From: Ruminococcus sp. CAG:254
Lineage (GTDB): Bacteria > Bacillota > Clostridia > Oscillospirales > Ruminococcaceae
DNA length: 24,462 nt
Direction: 5' to 3'
Assembly (NCBI GenBank): GCA_000433635.1
Contig: HF997963.1
Coordinates: 1 to 24,462 of the forward strand
Below are positions 6,985 through 13,502 of this stretch, in pieces (position 1 is the stretch's first letter; the number at the start of each line of letters is the position of its first letter). Under the pieces are notes generated by a model, which made no database searches, was not told the DNA's origin, and was given only the letters and a program-made list of their open reading frames with translations. Position numbers and translations under genes: made by a program.

Positions 6985-7296
6985 AAGCGGTACAGTTTTC
7001 ACCCATACCGCTTGATGTTTATTTTTTGCCAATGCAGATGGAACGGCTTCCACAGGGCGTTTTCTCTGCTCGAATCTGTGCATCGAATCGCTCCGCCAGC
7101 GTCAAGCCTATTCGAAAAGCTGCTACATTCACGAAAAGCAAAGCGGTACAGTTTTCACCCATACCGCTTGATGTTTATTTTTTCCCAACGCAGACGGCAC
7201 GACTGCCGCAGGGCGTTTTCTCTACTCGAATCTGTGCATCGAATCGCTCCGCCAGCGTCAAGCCTATTCGAAAAGCTGCTACATTCACGAAAAGCA
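6985..7296 (-). repeat. two tandem 156-bp units carrying the sbcC 3' end and terminator
   Basis: Units 6985-7140 and 7141-7296 have a period of exactly 156 bases, and the same hairpin restarts at 7297 as the terminator of the live gene. On the - strand each unit holds about 27 codons matching the SbcC C-terminus (LAERFDAQIR...CVGKK), a TAA in the same place (7175-7177 and 7019-7021), the hairpin AAGCGGTA/TACCGCTT, and a 41-base joint absent from the gene. The unit nearest the gene encodes the same residues as the gene with eight substitutions, all synonymous. The farther one has four conservative residue changes (V to A, A to S, V to I twice). The hairpin segment of about 43 bases is identical in all three places. 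Confidence 0.93.
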
Positions 7297-7325
7297 AAGC
7301 GGTACAGTTTTCACCCATACCGCTT
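7297..7325 (-). terminator. putative terminator hairpin of sbcC
   Basis: AAGCGGTA(7297-7304) pairs with TACCGCTT(7318-7325), with a 13-base loop, six bases past the sbcC stop. On the - strand it continues into GCTTTGCTTTTC, an interrupted T-run, so it is a moderate terminator. Identical copies at 6985 and 7141 lie farther along the transcript and could act as back-ups. Confidence 0.6.
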
Positions 7326-7330
7326 GATGT

Positions 7331-10126
7331 TTATTTTTTCCCAACGCAGACAGCACGGCTGCCACATGGCGTTTTCTCTACCCGAATCTGTGCATCAAAT
7401 CGCTCTGCCAATGCGGACACATGAGAAATAATTCCCACCATGCAATCATGACCGGAAAGCTGCTGCAACAGCTGTATCGCATTCTCCAACGCCATTTCAT
7501 CTAGAGAACCAAAGCCCTCATCAATGAACATCGCATTGATTTGCACGCAGCCGCTCTGCTGCTGCACTGCCTCGGAAAGCCCCAATGCCAGCGACAGCGA
7601 TGCCAAAAATGTTTCCCCACCCGACAGCGTTTTCACATCTCGTTCTGTTCCGGTGTATTGATCCAGCACGTTCAGATTCAAACCGGAGGAAATATTCTTT
7701 CGGTCTTCCTCTTTTCGGCGAATCAGCTGATAGCGACCATTGGAAAGCTGGTCTAACTTCTGGTTGGCATGCTCCAAAATGCGTGTGAAATAATACGCCT
7801 GCACATACCGTTCCAGCGAAATCCGTTCTCCGCCATGTTCGGTATTCGTTCCATTCATCATGCTATATAGTTCTTTGTACGTCATCCACGTCTGGGAAGC
7901 CTGCTCCAGCGTTTTCAGGGACAGTCGAACAGCTGCTACCGTTTCCTGTACCTGCTGCAAGTCTGCCTTCTGCATGGCAATTTCTCGCTGTTTCTGCGAC
8001 AACTGCCGGCGGAATTCTAGCAAGGTTTGTTCTGCCCCTGCGGTATCATACAACGGCTTCCCTGCAATTTCTGCTTCCAGTCGGCTGCACGCATCCTGAC
8101 AAGCTGCCAGTTGCTTTTCCAACTCTTGTACCTGTGTCTGTGCACGTTTCTGTTGCAGCTGTGCCTGCTCGATTTTCTGCCGGAAACAAAGCAACTGCTG
8201 CTGTGCTTCCTGCAATGTTCCATATTGCAAGCTGTTCTGAACATAATCGCACTCGGTACGTTTTCCAGTAATTTTCTGCAATAATGCTTGTACCGCCTGC
8301 TCCTGTGCTGTCACAGCGTTTTGCAGAATCGGCAATGCCTCTTGTTTGCGTTTCAAGGCTGCCTGCTGTTCTGTCCGCTGCTGTAACTGCTCTTGCAATT
8401 GTTTCTGCTGTTTTGTCAATGCAGAGATTCCCGAACGAATTTTTTTCAGCATCGCTTCCAATGTTTCCGCCGTGGTCTGTTCACTCAATTTATGCTGCCG
8501 CAACAACTGCTGTTTCTGCGTTTGCAGCTGTGCACAAACTGCCTGCTGTTTCTCTAACTGGCTCTTCTGGCTCTGCATCGCCTGCAAAGCCGCTTCCTGC
8601 TGTTTTCTGGCACGCTGAAATTGCTGTTCCGAAACGGTCTGCTGCGTCTGCTCTGCCGGATGCGGATGCTCCAGAGAGCCGCAAACCGGACACGCTGCCC
8701 CTGCTTGCAACTGTGCTGCAAGGTTGCCTGCCATACTCTGAAAGAACTGCTGTTCCATCGCATCGTATTTCGGCTTCTCTACCTGATAATACTGCTGGTG
8801 AGCTTGCTGTGCCTGCTGTTCTAATACGGCACAATCTGCCTCCGCCTGTCGAACCGCTGCAAACTGCTGCTGCAACTGCTGCAAAACCTGCAACGCCTGC
8901 TGTTTCTGCACCATTTTTGTCTTGGTGCTCTCCAGTTCCGCTGCACAGGCTGCATGCTCTTCTACTTCTTTTTGCAGCATTGCACAAGCTTGCTGGATCT
9001 GTTCGAGCGTTGCCTTTTTCTGTGCCTGCTCCTGCTGGAGTTGCTGGCTCTGCTTCCGTAAGATCAACAATTCCTTTTGCAGGTCTGCCAAATGCTGATA
9101 TTCCGGCACGCTCCGTTCCAACTGTGCCGCTGCATCCTGCCATTCGGGAATCTGTACGGCATTGATTTCCGCCCGTTCCAATAACTCCGCTGCAACGGTC
9201 TGCCGTTGTTGCAGTTGCTGCAATTCTTTCTGCTGCTGTTCCAACCGGAAACAGTTCTGGTTGTGTCGCCTGCCCTGCTCCATCTGTTGCACCAACTGGT
9301 CTACGCTCTGCTGGAATCGCTCCTGTTCTTTCTCCAGTAAGGGCAGCTGCTCCAGCCGTTCCCGACAGTCCTCCTCTAAAAGCTGACAGCAAATCGGACT
9401 GGTGGCAACCGTTTTCTCTTCTGCAAGCAATTCCTGATACTGCTGTTTCCGGGTTGCTTCGTGTGGGGCAACCGTTTTCAGCTTTGCTGCAATGGAAATG
9501 GTTTGCATAGAAATTTCCTGTGTTTTGGCATCATATCGCTGCTTCAAACGGTCACGAATCCGCCCACAGGATTCCGTGTGAAACAGTTTGCTGAGAATCT
9601 GCCCCTTTTCAATCGAATTGGAGAGCAGAAACCGCCGGAATTCCCCCTGTGCAATCATTACAATCTGTTGAAATTGTGTGCTTTCCATACCGATGCGTTC
9701 GGTAATTTCACAAGTAACCGTTTTAAAGCCGCTGCAAATGCAAGTCTTTTCTCCGTTCGGCAGCAGCTCATACAGCGTTGCATTTGCCTTTTGTTCCACT
9801 GTTCCAATTCCACGTTGTTTTTGCCGTTCATAAGCTGGGTTTCGCTCTACCAGATATCGTTTCCCATTGTCCAGAAATTCCAGCCGAACTTTCGTTTCTG
9901 CGGTGCTGTCGGTCAAATACTGACTGCGGAACTGTCGGGATTCCCGTTCTGAGCCGCTCGCCGTTCCATACAGAGCGAAACAAATCGCATCGAAAATGGT
10001 TGTCTTTCCAGCTCCCGTTTCTCCGGTAATCAAAAAGACTTCGCCATCCTGCCAGTCTGTAAAGGAGATTTTGCACGGTTCTGCAAATGCTCCAAATCCA
10101 TATAATTCTAAATGCAATGGTTTCAT
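7331..10126 (-). CDS. sbcC: exonuclease SbcCD subunit C (Rad50-like ATPase)
   Basis: SMC-like ATPase that works with SbcD to open and trim hairpins and protein-blocked DNA ends. Walker A GETGAGKT is at residues 35-42, the zinc-hook CPVCG at about 479-483 between two long coiled-coil arms, the ABC signature LSGGETF at 834-840 and Walker B MFIDEGFG near 866-873. At 931 residues it is rather short for the family. The arms are unusually rich in Gln, Leu and Ala, seen in the DNA as strings of CTGCTG/CAGCAG. Its ATG overlaps the sbcD stop by four bases (ATGA), so the two are translationally coupled. Its last 27 or so codons recur downstream in the tandem array. All catalytic motifs are intact, so the gene should be functional. 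Confidence 0.96.
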   Translation of the reverse strand: MKPLHLELYGFGAFAEPCKISFTDWQDGEVFLITGETGAGKTTIFDAICFALYGTASGSERESRQFRSQYLTDSTAETKVRLEFLDNGKRYLVERNPAYERQKQRGIGTVEQKANATLYELLPNGEKTCICSGFKTVTCEITERIGMESTQFQQIVMIAQGEFRRFLLSNSIEKGQILSKLFHTESCGRIRDRLKQRYDAKTQEISMQTISIAAKLKTVAPHEATRKQQYQELLAEEKTVATSPICCQLLEEDCRERLEQLPLLEKEQERFQQSVDQLVQQMEQGRRHNQNCFRLEQQQKELQQLQQRQTVAAELLERAEINAVQIPEWQDAAAQLERSVPEYQHLADLQKELLILRKQSQQLQQEQAQKKATLEQIQQACAMLQKEVEEHAACAAELESTKTKMVQKQQALQVLQQLQQQFAAVRQAEADCAVLEQQAQQAHQQYYQVEKPKYDAMEQQFFQSMAGNLAAQLQAGAACPVCGSLEHPHPAEQTQQTVSEQQFQRARKQQEAALQAMQSQKSQLEKQQAVCAQLQTQKQQLLRQHKLSEQTTAETLEAMLKKIRSGISALTKQQKQLQEQLQQRTEQQAALKRKQEALPILQNAVTAQEQAVQALLQKITGKRTECDYVQNSLQYGTLQEAQQQLLCFRQKIEQAQLQQKRAQTQVQELEKQLAACQDACSRLEAEIAGKPLYDTAGAEQTLLEFRRQLSQKQREIAMQKADLQQVQETVAAVRLSLKTLEQASQTWMTYKELYSMMNGTNTEHGGERISLERYVQAYYFTRILEHANQKLDQLSNGRYQLIRRKEEDRKNISSGLNLNVLDQYTGTERDVKTLSGGETFLASLSLALGLSEAVQQQSGCVQINAMFIDEGFGSLDEMALENAIQLLQQLSGHDCMVGIISHVSALAERFDAQIRVEKTPCGSRAVCVGKK

Positions 10127-11262
10127 TCGCTTTCCTGCTCCTCCTCTACCAGTTCTGTCATCAGTGCCAATTCCTCCGGATGTTCTCGCAGTGGATAATG
10201 ATACACGTTCTCATAAAATTCCGTCACCAAATCCAGCAGCGATTGTTCTTCTACGTGAACCGCTTCGGTTGCCGCTGCTGGCTGCCGGAGGCGTTCCCGT
10301 TCTATATAACTCAACTCCAGCGTGTTTGGATAAACGACCCGCAACTTTTCGATTGCATTGGGAATCAATTCCAAGTCGGTCAACTCTGCCCGAATGAAAT
10401 CTTCGGACGGCGTTGCATGTTCCAAAAGCTGTTCCAGTGTTCCACGCAAAATCCGCATCTCCTGTTTTGGATGCAGTGGAATGGTCGTGATGGTACAGTT
10501 GTCTTTTTCATTCCACTTCAGCAGTGTCACAGATTTCTGCTGCAAGCACTCGGAAAACGAATACTTCATCAGAGAACCACTATATCGAATCCGGTCATGC
10601 TGTACCCACTGCGGCTTGTGAATATGCCCCAATGCCACATAATCATAGGCATCAAAGAGCGTGTCAGAAACCAGCTGCAATCCGCCCAGCTGCGTTTCTG
10701 AATCGGATTCTTCCGGTGCTGCTCCATTGTGCAGGACAAAGCCATGATACAATAATAAATTGCGGTGGTTTGGGTCTGGAGGGATCTGCTCCAAAACGGC
10801 ACGGATGCCATCGTCCAGCGTTGCAAAGGACTGTTCCGGGAACTGAACGGATAGCTGTGCCAGCTTGACATAGGGCAGCATGGAAATTGTCAGCGTGCCG
10901 TAATCATCTGAAAGTGAAACCGTTTCCATTTTTCCGGAAAATGTTCCGGAAATGTGGATTTGATTCTTTTGCAGCAAGTCGCTGCCGAATTGCAGCCGCT
11001 CCGGAGAATCATGGTTGCCGCTAATCATGCAAACGTGTACGCTTCGTTCTGCCAGCTGCGTCAAAAACCAGTCCAGCAGCTGTACCGCATCCGCCGGCGG
11101 CACGGGTTTGTCATAAATATCACCGCATAATAATAACACGGTCACCTGCTGGTCGTCTATAATTTGCAGGACTTCTTGTAATAACGCCTGCTGTATCGGC
11201 AGAAAAGAAAGGTTATAAAACCGCCGCCCTAAATGCAGGTCACTCATGTGCAGAATGTTCAT
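10123..11262 (-). CDS. sbcD: exonuclease SbcCD subunit D (Mre11-like nuclease)
   Basis: Metallophosphoesterase nuclease of the SbcCD complex, manganese-dependent in studied family members, acting in the cytoplasm on DNA ends and hairpins. The five metal-binding blocks are visible: MSDLHLGRRF (D8, H10), GDIYD at 47-51, GNHD at 82-85, LLYHGF near 170 and GHIHKP at 212-217. With the start at 11262 it has 379 residues, the usual size, and begins MNILHMSDLHLG as the family does. That ATG has AAGGAG six bases upstream; the longer frame to 11301 lacks such support. It sits 35 bases after a DtxR/MntR-like regulator and overlaps sbcC by four bases. Confidence 0.95.
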   Translation of the reverse strand: MNILHMSDLHLGRRFYNLSFLPIQQALLQEVLQIIDDQQVTVLLLCGDIYDKPVPPADAVQLLDWFLTQLAERSVHVCMISGNHDSPERLQFGSDLLQKNQIHISGTFSGKMETVSLSDDYGTLTISMLPYVKLAQLSVQFPEQSFATLDDGIRAVLEQIPPDPNHRNLLLYHGFVLHNGAAPEESDSETQLGGLQLVSDTLFDAYDYVALGHIHKPQWVQHDRIRYSGSLMKYSFSECLQQKSVTLLKWNEKDNCTITTIPLHPKQEMRILRGTLEQLLEHATPSEDFIRAELTDLELIPNAIEKLRVVYPNTLELSYIERERLRQPAAATEAVHVEEQSLLDLVTEFYENVYHYPLREHPEELALMTELVEEEQESE

Positions 11263-11285
11263 AAAATGCTCCTTTTTGACACAAA

Positions 11286-11311
11286 GCCGCCATACAATCA
11301 CGCATGGCGGC
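11286..11311 (-). promoter_or_regulatory. hairpin at the regulator/sbcD junction
   Basis: GCCGCCAT(11286-11293) pairs perfectly with ATGGCGGC(11304-11311) around a ten-base loop. It spans the stop codon of the DtxR-like gene and ends 24 bases before the sbcD start. On the - strand it is followed by TTTGTGTC, not a clean T-run, so it is more likely a partial attenuator or mRNA-stabilising element than a full terminator. Confidence 0.55.
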
Positions 11312-11693
11312 CGTTTTCGGTCTGTTCCTGATTTGCTAATACATGCTGTTTAATCGCATGGAACGATTCTGCACTCAAAATATGTTCCATTCTGCACGCA
11401 TCTTCTACCGCTTTCTGTGGGTCAACGCCCAAGTAAATCAGCCAGTCGGAAAGCAGGGTATGTCGTTCATACATGGTTTCTGCAATTTTTCTGCCCGCTG
11501 CAGTCAGGTGCAGGTATCCCGATTCATCCATCGTCACCAATCCCGCATTCCGCAGGTTTTTCATGGCAATGCTGACGCTCGGCTTTGAATAAGAGAGTTC
11601 ATTGACAACATCAATCGAACGCACTTCACCAATTCTCTGTTGTAAAATCAAAATGGTTTCCAGATAGTTTTCAGCGGATTCTTGTATTTTCAT
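11298..11693 (-). CDS. DtxR/MntR-family metal-dependent transcriptional regulator
   Basis: A 131-residue DNA-binding repressor of the DtxR/MntR type, with a winged HTH at about 5-65 (SIDVVNELSYSKPSVSIAMKNL as recognition region, then the wing SGYLHLTAAG) and a dimerisation helix set with YERHTLLSDWL and EDACRMEHILS. There is no C-terminal SH3/FeoA-like domain, as in MntR. Metal ligands of the main site look kept as C100, E103 and H104, a DtxR-like C-x-x-E-H rather than the E-x-x-E-H of B. subtilis MntR. By my alignment the ancillary-site positions are H78, S82 and V96 rather than H, E, H. The ribosome site AGGAGG is nine bases before the ATG. It appears to be the first gene of an operon with sbcD and sbcC, an uncommon setting. 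Whether it senses Mn or Fe is unknown. Confidence 0.9.
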   Translation of the reverse strand: MKIQESAENYLETILILQQRIGEVRSIDVVNELSYSKPSVSIAMKNLRNAGLVTMDESGYLHLTAAGRKIAETMYERHTLLSDWLIYLGVDPQKAVEDACRMEHILSAESFHAIKQHVLANQEQTENGRHA

Positions 11694-11787
11694 AATCGTA
11701 TGCCTCCTGTTGGATTCCGTGGCATTTCTGCATAAAATGCACAGTAAAAATGAAGTGTGGTAGAAAAACCTGTCTTCTATGAATGCA

Positions 11788-11816
11788 ATTATAACACAAT
11801 TTTATCGGAAATGCAA
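11788..11816 (-). promoter_or_regulatory. sigma-A promoter of the DtxR-like/sbcDC operon
   Basis: On the - strand, TTGCAT (11816-11811) and TATAAT (11793-11788) are 17 bases apart. About 85 transcribed bases precede the ATG at 11693, including a GCATTT/AAATGC self-complementary stretch. No clear palindromic operator overlaps it. Confidence 0.85.
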
Positions 11817-11896
11817 CCGTTTTCACAAAGAATTCAGAAAGCCCCTGTTCTGCCATGTCATTTTTCCATTCATAAAAATATTTTTTTCGCATAGGA

Positions 11897-11925
11897 TTGA
11901 CAAACGGCATCAAATTTGTTATACT
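11897..11925 (+). promoter_or_regulatory. sigma-A promoter, divergent to the previous one
   Basis: TTGACA (11897-11902) and TATACT (11920-11925) are 17 bases apart. It drives the tiny ORF at 11980 and presumably the CorC-type gene. Confidence 0.88.
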
Positions 11926-11979
11926 GTCTTTTAAAAAATCATTCGTCCCATCTTTCAACCAAAAAAAGGAGGCTGTTTC

Positions 11980-12060
11980 ATGGACGACCCGGACAGTGAT
12001 GCGAATCCTGCACCACTGCAAAAACGCCTGTTTTTTCTGTTCCTGCATGTGCTGCGGTAG
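11980..12060 (+). CDS. putative 26-residue leader peptide or small protein
   Basis: An ATG at 11980 sits seven bases after an ideal ribosome site AAAGGAGG (11965-11972), itself about 40 bases past a strong promoter. The frame reads MDDPDSDANPAPLQKRLFFL and ends at TAG 12060 after six more residues: an acidic start, then two basic residues and a short hydrophobic C-terminus. A second frame over the same bases (ATG 11999 to TGA 12091, no clear ribosome site) encodes a cysteine-rich 30-mer with CKNACFFCSCMCCGSG. The next gene begins 75 bases after the TAG. I do not recognise either peptide. The ribosome site is the strongest evidence that the first is translated; it could be a leader peptide or the remnant of a longer gene. 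Confidence 0.45.
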   Translation: MDDPDSDANPAPLQKRLFFLFLHVLR

Positions 12061-12134
12061 CGGTCTTTCGCTCCCCATCATGCAAGCTTGATACAAAAAA
12101 TTTTTACAGAAGAACAGGAGTGAATGAAATCCAT

Positions 12135-13436
12135 ATGATTGGACAAATTCTTTTACAATTGATTTTAATCGCCTTGAATGCCATTTTTGCCTGTGCAGAA
12201 ATCGCTGTCATTTCCAGCAACGAAACCCGTATTGACAAGCTGGCAGAACAGGGCAACAAGCCGGCAAAACGTCTGCAAGCCTTGCAGAATCGTCCGGCAC
12301 AATTCCTTGCAACCATTCAGGTTGCCATTACGCTTTCCGGCTTTTTGGGCAGTGCCTTTGCCGCTGACCACTTCTCAGAAGCACTGGTACAGCTATTGGT
12401 GAGCTGGGGCGTTGCCATTCCGCAGGCAACCTTGCAAACCATTTCCGTTGTCTTGATTACCATTTTGCTTTCCTTCCTGACGCTTGTATTCGGCGAACTT
12501 GTCCCGAAACGAATTGCCATGCGAAAGGCAGAATCCATTGCGTTGGGCATCTCCGGCATGATTCAGATACTGGCAAAACTCTGCTCGCCGCTGGTTTGGC
12601 TGCTGACAGCTGCCACCAATGGCGTATTGCGGCTGTTCCGCATTGACCCAAACGCAGAAGAAGAGGATATCAGCGAAGAAAATATTCGGATGATGGCAGA
12701 TGCCGGAAGTGAAAAAGGCGTGATTGCTGCGGAAGAAAACGAGATGATTCAAAACGTCTTTGCCTTTAACGACTGGACAGCAGAAGAAATCATGACCCAC
12801 CGGACAGAATTACAGCTTCTCTGGGAACGGGACTCCTTGGACAGCTGGAAGCAGACCATTCGACAGACTCCACACCGCTATTACCCCATCTGTGGCGAGC
12901 ATACCGACGACATCCTTGGCGTATTGGATACCCGAAAACTGTTTGCCGTTGCCGAACAGACCAAAGAATGTGTCATGAAAACAGCGGTTGTTCCGGCTTT
13001 CTTTATTCCCTCTACGGCAAAGGCGAACGATGTCTTTCACAGCATGCGAAAAGCAGGGCAGAGTTATGCCATTGTACTGGATGAATTTGGTGGTACAGAC
13101 GGCGTTTTAACGATGCTCGACCTGATGGAACGGCTGGTTGGTTCGCTGGACGAGGCAGCAGATGCCTCTGAATTGCAGGAGGAAAACGGTATCTATCGCA
13201 TTGCTGGTAACTGCGAACTGGAACGAATGGAAGAAACGCTTCGGATGCAGCTGCCGGAAACGGATGCTACTACTGCCGGCGGATGGATTGTGGAACAGCT
13301 TGGACGGATTCCACACACTGGAGAAACGCTGCTGCTGCACGGTTATCAATTCCAAATTGAAAAGGCAAACCCTCGAAAAGTGCTGCTGTTCTCCGCAACA
13401 CCGCACACAGAATCTGCTTCCACGGCTGCCTTTTAA
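12135..13436 (+). CDS. CNNM/DUF21-CBS-CorC_HlyC family membrane protein (hemolysin C/CorC-like, putative Mg/Co transport or sensing)
   Basis: A membrane protein with an N-terminal CNNM (DUF21) domain of about 190 residues holding three to four membrane segments and the family block VFGELVPKRIAMRKAE. A CBS pair follows (EEIMTHRTEL... and the ADVFHSM-like ANDVFHSMRKAGQSYAIVL, then DEFGGTDGVLTMLDLMERLVG), and a C-terminal CorC_HlyC domain. The family is linked to Mg or other divalent-cation homeostasis; 'hemolysin' is a historic label. Start choice is awkward. In-frame GTG 12120 lies within the AGGAG ribosome site. ATG 12135 is 14 bases after it. A four-codon frame from ATG 12124 ends TGA overlapping ATG 12135, so coupled re-initiation is possible. 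I give 12135. It is transcribed divergently from a metal-type regulator. Confidence 0.9.
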   Translation: MIGQILLQLILIALNAIFACAEIAVISSNETRIDKLAEQGNKPAKRLQALQNRPAQFLATIQVAITLSGFLGSAFAADHFSEALVQLLVSWGVAIPQATLQTISVVLITILLSFLTLVFGELVPKRIAMRKAESIALGISGMIQILAKLCSPLVWLLTAATNGVLRLFRIDPNAEEEDISEENIRMMADAGSEKGVIAAEENEMIQNVFAFNDWTAEEIMTHRTELQLLWERDSLDSWKQTIRQTPHRYYPICGEHTDDILGVLDTRKLFAVAEQTKECVMKTAVVPAFFIPSTAKANDVFHSMRKAGQSYAIVLDEFGGTDGVLTMLDLMERLVGSLDEAADASELQEENGIYRIAGNCELERMEETLRMQLPETDATTAGGWIVEQLGRIPHTGETLLLHGYQFQIEKANPRKVLLFSATPHTESASTAAF

Positions 13437-13461
13437 AAGAATCCACTTGTTAAGATGAAAA

Positions 13462-13498
13462 AAATCCCTGCGGTATGAAACCGATACCGCAGGGATTT
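13462..13498 (-). terminator. strong terminator at a convergent gene end
   Basis: A perfect 15-bp stem, AAATCCCTGCGGTAT(13462-13476) and its complement (13484-13498), with a seven-base loop. On the - strand it runs into seven T, ending the ABC operon. On the + strand it follows the CorC-type gene by 25 bases with a poorer T-run, so it probably serves both. Confidence 0.92.
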
Positions 13499-13502
13499 CT
13501 GT

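Noticed and set aside
6985..7330. CRISPR array
   Set aside because: The repeat is 156 bp with no unique spacers between units and it contains coding sequence of the neighbouring gene.
6296..7330. Prophage or genomic island inserted at the tRNA genes
   Set aside because: No integrase, no phage genes and no duplicated tRNA 3' end are present. The repeated ends derive from sbcC, not from a tRNA.
6574..7431. Long + strand frames (285 and 180 codons) with internal protein repeats across the array
   Set aside because: They run through tRNA-Cys, a terminator and the sbcC end. They stay open because the 156-bp unit is a multiple of three. The substitution pattern fits the - strand SbcC tail, not these frames.
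8284..9392. Large frames opposite and out of phase with sbcC (293 codons on +, 300 codons on -)
   Set aside because: They have low-complexity composition caused by CAG/CTG-rich coding DNA, no ribosome site and no family motifs, and lie wholly within sbcC.
12120..12134. GTG 12120 as the start of the CorC-type gene
   Set aside because: It is the last base of the AGGAG ribosome site itself, so no site would lie upstream of it. ATG 12135 is preferred although its spacing is long.
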